From Bacteroidales bacterium (lineage in GTDB: Bacteria; Bacteroidota; Bacteroidia; Bacteroidales; Tenuifilaceae): a stretch of DNA of 7,188 nucleotides. This document shows positions 1-7,188 of the stretch, piece by piece. The stretch is taken from contig WBUV01000159.1 in the NCBI GenBank assembly GCA_008933525.1, forward strand, positions 1 to 7,188. The letters run 5' to 3'. The stretch's first letter is position 1. Each line of letters begins with the position of its first letter. Below the pieces are notes generated by a model. That model did not search any database. It saw only the letters and a program-made list of their open reading frames with translations, and had not been told where the DNA came from. Both the position numbers and the translations under genes were made by a program.

Positions 1-37
1 GTGATTGTTAATAAAGTGTAATCTTCACTACTAGTAT

Positions 38-87
38 TAAGAATACTTTTTAGTTTTTATCATTATAAAAACTAAAAAGTATTCTTA
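38..87. repeat. Perfect 23-bp inverted repeat just past the rnl 3' end; possible terminator or RNA-processing hairpin
   Basis: Bases 38-60 are the exact reverse complement of bases 65-87, with a 4-base loop (61-64). The pairing stops at mismatch 37/88. The stem is AT-rich, but 23 uninterrupted pairs are far beyond chance. On the minus strand it begins within about 5-15 bases of where recognisable LSU rRNA homology ends, so it would form at the tail of the rnl transcript. I infer a role in transcription termination or in marking or protecting the rRNA 3' end. A replication-related cruciform or a structure near a linear chromosome end is also possible. The repeat is certain; the function is not. 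Confidence 0.7.
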
Positions 88-210
88 TATATAAAAAATT
101 TTCTTGAAGACAGCTTCTCACTTAAGTTGATTTCAGCGATTATCTGCAAATAGTGTAGCTTCTAAGCATGCTGCTGGTAAGCAACAACTTATAACAATAG
201 ACTATACCAA

Positions 211-227
211 CTCGGTCCTCTCGTACT
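211..227 (-). other. Sarcin-ricin loop of the LSU rRNA
   Basis: The minus strand reads AGUACGAGAGGACCGAG, the near-universal sarcin-ricin loop of domain VI that contacts elongation factors. The base equivalent to E. coli A2660 is at position 221. Only about 120-130 bases of rRNA follow, against roughly 240 in E. coli. Confidence 0.95.
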
Positions 228-249
228 AAAGTTGATTCTTCTCAATTTT

Positions 250-450
<201 letters not shown>

Positions 451-927
451 TCCGTATGCGGTACCCCTCTCTTACAGTAGTACCGGATCACTATGACCGA
501 CTTTCGTCTCTGCTTGACCTGCCAGTCTCGCAGTCAGGCAAACATGAGCCATTACACTATCGGTGGTTTTTACCCACCATCGTTTACCATCGCGCGCCTC
601 TGTTACCTTTTAGGAGGCAGTCGCCCCAACCAAACTACCATTAATACAAAATCCCCAATGTGGGTAAAATATCATAGTTATTTGACTATTTTTCACTAAC
701 ATCTAGCCTAAACAAAACCCAAAAACAGGACCGTTTAAGCTCACAGATAACAGCCTCACTCAAAAAATAACTAGATTATTTATAATGTAAAATTATAGTA
801 AAGGTGCATAGGGTCTTTCCGTCTAATCGGAAGAACTTCGCATCTGCACGAAGAATTCAATTTCGCTGAAAATATGCTGGAGACAGTGGGGAAGTCGTTG
901 AGTCATTCATGCAGGTCGATACTTAAT

Positions 928-960
<33 letters not shown>

Positions 961-1066
961 GGTTACAGCCGCCGTTTGGTAATGCTTATGGTCTAAACAC
1001 TTGTTTATCGCTTTAACGTCTTACCACGTGGCAGACCTCAGACCCTATACTTAATCTAACAATTTT

Positions 1067-1099
<33 letters not shown>

Positions 1100-1254
1100 C
1101 CCCCAATTTTTTTCAAACCTTAAATGTTTAAGGATTGATATTCGTTCTCCCGAAGTTACCGAATCAGTTTGCCGAGTTCCTTCAACATAATTAATTCATT
1201 CGTCTTAGTAGATTTGCTACCTGTCCACCAGAGTCGGTTTGCGGTACGGTTATA

Positions 1255-1945
1255 AACGCCAACTAGCACGCACGAGGAACGTGTGATACTAATCAGCAGT
1301 GTTAATATTTTTCACGGTTTTAAATTTGTCGTCCTGCGCAATTAGCTCACCTATAAAAAACCACCTTTGTCGCGAGCATTTTACCTAAAACCACACAAAA
1401 TTTTTAAACAAAGTTATGTCTAAAAAACAAAAACGCGTCCGACATCCGAAAATTAACAAATAAAGTTAATCTTGCTTGCTTAACTGTACGTTCGCATCTT
1501 TGTTAAAGCTAACAACATGGAACGCAAACCTTTGAAATTTTGGTTAATAAAGGTTTACAATGACAATTATTTTTATATAAATATCACTAAACCAACAAGT
1601 ACTTCGCTCTCGTAATAATTTCTGTTAGATGTGCTGTAAAAAACAAAAACGCAAAACCAAACTCAAAACAATTAACACCTAATAATATAGTACAGGAATA
1701 TTAATGACGTTTTCAAATTGACTATCGTCTACGCGGCTGCCCCAATAGTGACTAAAAGCATGTTAGAAAATAAATTCCTTCAAATAATCTTTACTAACTA
1801 AAAAGCCCTGAGCTCCGCGAGTGCCTTTTTTGTTTTAAGCTAAGAATTAAATGCAATAATATTTTATTGCATTTAGTACCCGTCTACTATGACAACAACA
1901 AGCTAATCCACCCTACTCTATTTAACGGTACCTGGCGATCATAAA
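1255..1945 (-). other. Large AT-rich expansion in LSU rRNA domain III
   Basis: Two recognisable anchors flank this stretch: the CGAUGAGAAACAGG strand near 1965-1982 (E. coli about 1430-1460) and the CCGUACCGCAAACCGAC strand near 1230-1250 (E. coli about 1600). About 150 bases separate them in E. coli and about 700 here. The extra sequence is AT-rich and has no long reading frame and no tRNA shape. It includes a local 12-bp hairpin at 1848-1875. I see no self-splicing intron core, although I cannot rule out a small or degenerate one, or sequence removed from the mature rRNA. Confidence 0.7.
1848..1875. repeat. 12-bp perfect hairpin inside the domain III expansion
   Basis: Bases 1848-1859 pair perfectly with 1864-1875 across a 4-base loop (1860-1863). 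The hairpin sits at the 5' edge of the expansion in rRNA sense, where it probably caps a rRNA helix. Confidence 0.6.
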
Positions 1946-2263
1946 AACGCTAATGTGCTTTACACTCCTGTTTCTCATCGAGCTTAGTAAACACTAAAAC
2001 TCTTAGAGACCGACTACCTCTACGCAGTTTAACTTTACGTAGAAACCCTTGGACTTCCGACGATAGTGTTTTTAAATACGATAAACACTATATGCGCTAC
2101 TCATGTCAGCATACTCACCTCTGATTTATAATCGAACCTAACGGCTCAACTTAAGCAAATACAGAGCGTTCCGCTACCAATACACGTTTTTTATTATGTG
2201 TGTATTACATAACTTCGGTTTTAAGCTTAAATCCCGTTAATTTATAGTAAACAATGTTAAAAC

Positions 2264-2320
2264 TAGCTTGGTGAGCTATTACGCTTTCTTTAAAAGATGG
2301 CTGCTTCCAAGCCTACTTCC
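2264..2320 (-). other. GTPase-associated centre of the LSU rRNA
   Basis: The minus strand contains AGGCUUGGAAGCAGCCAUC followed by UUUAAAGAAAGCGUAAUAGC and UCACC. This is the conserved domain II fold (E. coli about 1050-1110) that binds ribosomal protein L11 and elongation factors. Strong conservation supports a functional rRNA. Confidence 0.92.
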
Positions 2321-2839
2321 CAAACAAAACAACAAATGTTATACCTTGTTTATACTTAGCTTAAATTAAGGACCTTAGTTGATGTTCTGGGCTATTTCCC
2401 TTTTGAACACAGATCTTATCACCTATGTTCTGACTACCTGGCGTAAATACAAAACTTTACCATTTAAAGTTTAAATGACATCAGTAAGAACAAAAGCCCC
2501 CCATCAGGCACTCAGAGCTTTACCTGCAAAGTTTTAAACCAAGCGCACTACCTAAATAGTTTTCGCGGAAAACCAGCTATCTCTAAATTTGATTGGCCTT
2601 TCACCCCTAATCACAAATCATCCCAGTATTTTGCAACATACACGGGTTCGGTCCTGAAAGCAATCTGTTACAACGCCTGCAACCTGTTCATGACTAGCTC
2701 ATTTAGTTTCGGGTCAAATCTATAATACTAAACGTCATTTCGACTTGCTTTCGCTACGCCTACAAATTTTATTTTTACCTTAAGCTTGCATAATAAATTT
2801 ACTCGCTGACCCATGATGCAAAAGGTACCTTGTAGTTTT

Positions 2840-3110
2840 TATAAAAAAACTTCAAGTGCTTAAAACATAAAATTTCAGAACTATTTCACTAAAGTAAAAT
2901 GAGTGATAAAAGAGAGATTATACCACTATTCATATTTACATAATTCAACCACAATCTTTGCCTTAGTCCTCGTGAAACATAAGAACTTTCAAAAAACAGT
3001 TGAGTCATGTCACAACGCCTCAAAAGCCCCCTGGTAAGTTTGCGTGAACTTACCGTTCCGAGTAGGTCTTAAACAGGCCCGTTTTTTTATTAAAAAACAC
3101 ACTTACGACA
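2840..3110 (-). other. Expansion of LSU rRNA domain I at the helix 25 region
   Basis: The flanking strands GUACCGUGAGGGAAAGG (near 3135-3155) and GCAUCAUGGGUCAGCGA (near 2805-2822) are roughly 100 bases apart in E. coli and about 320 here. The extra bases fall where helix 25 lies, a known hotspot of length variation (expansion segment 7 in nuclear rRNA). No reading frame or tRNA is visible inside. Confidence 0.6.
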
Positions 3111-3136
3111 CTTGTATATAGTTGAACACTTTTCAC

Positions 3137-3167
<31 letters not shown>

Positions 3168-3621
3168 TATTTGCGCATACTATAGGCTTAGAATAAGAGT
3201 TCCTGTATTCAAGCAATACTAACTGCCCTACTCAACTCTTTCTAATAATGTTAAAATTCACGGGACTCCCACCCTCTGCGGTGTAGTACACAAATACTAC
3301 TTGTTTTTTTAACATAAAATTCTTTGTTTAAAAATGCAAAATACAATGTTTTGCACTATAAAGTAACATAACGCCTTTTTACTGTCACACACAAACAACA
3401 AAATTAGCAGCTATGACCCCAAAAAACAAAGAAACAGAAAGAATGGCCTCAGTCATTTTCGCTCGCCACTACTAACAACTTCTCGCATTTGATTTCACCT
3501 GCTTTTGGCTATTTAGATGTTTCAGTTCACCAAATAAATATAGTTTAAAATAAACAAAGTTAACTTCTGGCGGATTCGTGTAATATTTAACCACTTCAGA
3601 GGAAAAAGGTTAACCTTGTTT

Positions 3622-3649
3622 TTTAAAGGGCATTTAAATGCCCTTTAAA
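3622..3649. repeat. 28-base perfect palindrome in the rRNA 5' domain
   Basis: Positions 3622-3635 are the exact reverse complement of 3636-3649, centred on CATTTAAATG. In RNA it would form a hairpin with the innermost bases open as a loop. It lies in the 5' domain between the first conserved rRNA block (near 3830-3885) and the GGUGAACUGAAACAUC block (near 3535), a region longer than in E. coli. It most likely caps an enlarged helix. Confidence 0.65.
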
Positions 3650-3709
3650 GGCTACTAAAATATCTGTGGTAATAATTTAGCAGAAACATAAATACATACG
3701 CTTTATGTT

Positions 3710-3735
3710 AGCCACAGAGTAAAGACTCCGTGGCT
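3710..3735 (-). repeat. 11-bp rRNA hairpin in the 5' domain
   Basis: Bases 3710-3720 pair with 3725-3735 around a 4-base loop. The only imperfect pair (3716/3729) becomes a G-U wobble in the minus-strand RNA, as expected for a maintained rRNA helix and consistent with the rRNA being read from this strand. Confidence 0.55.
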
Positions 3736-3961
3736 GGTTTTACGGACTTCGTACGAGAGCTCTTACAACCCTTACCTAATATTGAGAAAAGACTCAATCA
3801 AAAAGTTAGTTAACGCCACTTGGCTCCAAAACACATTTCGCTACTTAAGCGTCCGCAATGGACAAATACCTAGGCATTCATTTTATGCTTTTCAAATTTG
3901 CTGCTTAAACGCACAGATATATGATTTTAAGACACTAATAAAAAAAAATAAATTTTTTCAC

Positions 3962-3975
3962 AAAAACTAGTTTTT
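3962..3975. repeat. 14-base palindrome in the cox1-rnl spacer
   Basis: AAAAACTAGTTTTT is a perfect palindrome 7 bases beyond the cox1 stop codon on the minus strand, in the 70-base AT-rich spacer before rnl. No tRNA separates cox1 from rnl, so a small fold here could mark the cleavage point between mRNA and rRNA. This is speculative, because short AT palindromes are common in such DNA. Confidence 0.3.
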
Positions 3976-3982
3976 AGAGATC

Positions 3983-6136
<2,154 letters not shown>

Positions 6137-6204
6137 TTACTTTAAATAAAATATATAATAATTTTTAAAACTTTTATTTTTTATAATCTTTATACTAATA
6201 ATTG

Positions 6205-7104
6205 TTACTTTGCTAACTTCTCTTCTAATAAATTTGCCCAAACATCCCAAGGCAACGCAACAATTTGGATCGGCATGAACCCATGGTTAACGCCACAGAT
6301 TTCACTACACTGACCAAAATAAATACCAGGGGTTGTTATATAAGTAAAAGTTTGGTTTAAACGACCTGGAACAGCATCAGTTTTTAACCCTAAACTCGGA
6401 ACTGCAAAACTATGTAAAACATCAGCAGCACTAATCAAAAAACGGATATGAGTTTTAGCAGGTAAATACAAAGGATTATCGACCCCCAACAAACGTAATG
6501 AATTTTGATGAGCTCTGTGATTAAGATCATCCCAAGGAACTAAATAACTATCAAAGTTCCAAATATTAGGTTCTTGAAAATTAGAATTTATTGCGGTCTC
6601 AAACGTAAGATCAACGTACTCGTAACTCCAATACCACTGGTGACCAATAACTTTAATGGTTACAGCAATGTCATCAGTTAACTCATCAGTTGAGTAAAGT
6701 AAAACAAAGCTGGGCACAGCAATTGCAAGAAGAACTAAACTAGGAAGAACAGTCCAGGCGACTTCTAAGTCAGTCCAATGAGAAAATTTTTTTGTCTCCT
6801 TAAAAGGTAACAGTGGATTAATATTAAAAAAGAAGCCTAACCACGAACCTGAAGCCAAATCATAAGACTGATTATTATCCTTAGAGGCTGACAATAAACG
6901 GTAAGTTGCACGAGAAGCTGACATACTGTACCGAAATAAAGTGTAACCTAAAGTCCACGAAACAAAAACTAAAATCAAAACTAAAAAAAAACAAATATAG
7001 TGGTGCAAATCAATAATACCCTCCATAACCGGGCTATAAGCTGGCTGAAACCCACACTGACCTGGGTGTGGTATACCTACTACAAAATAAATATTTTCTA
7101 ACAT
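6205..7104 (-). CDS. cox2: Cytochrome c oxidase subunit 2
   Basis: COX2 carries the CuA centre that accepts electrons from cytochrome c on the intermembrane-space side of complex IV. The 299-residue protein has two membrane helices (about 33-57 and 116-137) and then the cupredoxin domain. All CuA ligands are present at family spacing: H231, C266, E268, C270, H274 and M277. The aromatic GHQWYWSYEY segment (154-163) and D228 of the cytochrome c docking region are also there. Compared with bovine COX2 (227 residues), about 42 residues are added in the matrix-side loop between the helices (about 60-110) and about 17 in the cupredoxin domain (about 170-205); the latter type is common in plants and protists. 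ATG at 7102-7104 starts about 17 residues before the conserved GFQ..SP motif, so there is no long presequence. The stop is TAA. It is the first gene of the presumed cox2-cox1-rnl unit. Confidence 0.97.
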   Translation of the reverse strand: MLENIYFVVGIPHPGQCGFQPAYSPVMEGIIDLHHYICFFLVLILVFVSWTLGYTLFRYSMSASRATYRLLSASKDNNQSYDLASGSWLGFFFNINPLLPFKETKKFSHWTDLEVAWTVLPSLVLLAIAVPSFVLLYSTDELTDDIAVTIKVIGHQWYWSYEYVDLTFETAINSNFQEPNIWNFDSYLVPWDDLNHRAHQNSLRLLGVDNPLYLPAKTHIRFLISAADVLHSFAVPSLGLKTDAVPGRLNQTFTYITTPGIYFGQCSEICGVNHGFMPIQIVALPWDVWANLLEEKLAK

Positions 7105-7188
7105 AGAATATAACTGTATTTATAACAAAAAATATAAACAATTAAAAAAAGCTTAAATTAAAATAAGCAAAAAAAAAAAAAAAAAAAA
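7105..7188 (-). other. A-rich region upstream of cox2, ending in a 20-base A tract
   Basis: On the plus strand this non-coding stretch is almost entirely A and T and ends in an uninterrupted run of 20 A (7169-7188) at the window edge. In cox2 sense it is the 5' flank, beginning with 20 T, so it is not an mRNA poly(A) tail. It could contain the promoter of the cox2-cox1-rnl unit, but I see no recognisable motif. The tract may also mark an assembly break at a homopolymer or a chromosome end. Confidence 0.5.

Noticed and set aside
1255..1945. Possible group I or group II intron, or a tRNA, hidden in the rRNA expansion
   Set aside because: I could not find intron core motifs, a homing-endonuclease frame or a T-loop/anticodon pattern, and the location is not one of the common LSU intron sites in domains IV and V. 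Treated as an expansion instead.
3782..3970. 62-codon plus-strand reading frame
   Set aside because: It is antisense to the conserved 5' end of the LSU rRNA and runs into the A/T-rich spacer. There is no protein-like conservation and no plausible context on this strand.
7169..7188. Poly(A) tail of an mRNA
   Set aside because: All genes are on the opposite strand and the tract lies upstream of the cox2 start, so it cannot be a tail on these transcripts.

Overview
The window is mitochondrial DNA from a eukaryote, most likely a unicellular one (protist). Three genes lie on the minus strand: the large-subunit ribosomal RNA (rnl) and cytochrome c oxidase subunits 1 and 2 (cox1, cox2). The mitochondrial assignment rests on mitochondrial-type COX1 and COX2 with nearly complete metal-ligand sets, a bacterial-like but AT-rich and reshaped LSU rRNA, and compact AT-rich spacers. 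Every conserved Trp I checked is TGG and neither reading frame contains TGA, so the standard code fits. This argues against lineages where mitochondrial TGA means Trp, such as ciliates, animals and most fungi. I cannot name the species. Possible C-to-U editing sites make a heterolobosean-like protist one idea, but only a weak inference.

Layout in transcription order (right to left): an A-rich leader ending in 20 A at the window edge (7105-7188); cox2 (6205-7104); an 80-base AT-rich spacer without a tRNA; cox1 (3983-6124); a 70-base spacer; rnl (about 3912 down to about 92); then a perfect 23-bp inverted repeat (38-87) just beyond the rRNA 3' end. The plus strand carries no credible gene. Its short reading frames are antisense to rRNA or cox1. 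No tRNA, 5S rRNA, intron, CRISPR array or mobile element was found.

COX1 and COX2 form the catalytic core of respiratory complex IV: COX2 takes electrons from cytochrome c at CuA, and COX1 carries heme a and the heme a3/CuB site where oxygen is reduced. The LSU rRNA belongs to the mitoribosome that makes them. The single strand and short spacers suggest one polycistronic unit, perhaps ended or trimmed at the hairpin.

The most unusual points are these. (1) COX1 encodes His (CAT) where the active-site Tyr cross-linked to a CuB ligand should be. One C-to-U change would restore Tyr, and a second oddity (Ser for Leu, TCA) would be repaired the same way, so mRNA editing is a concrete hypothesis. 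(2) COX1 has an extra N-terminal segment of about 95 residues and a C-terminal tail of about 138 residues, each with a predicted membrane segment. (3) COX2 has about 42 extra residues between its two helices. (4) The rRNA is continuous but expanded to about 3.8 kb, mainly in domain III and helix 25, and is short at its 3' end. I see no new multi-gene system here.
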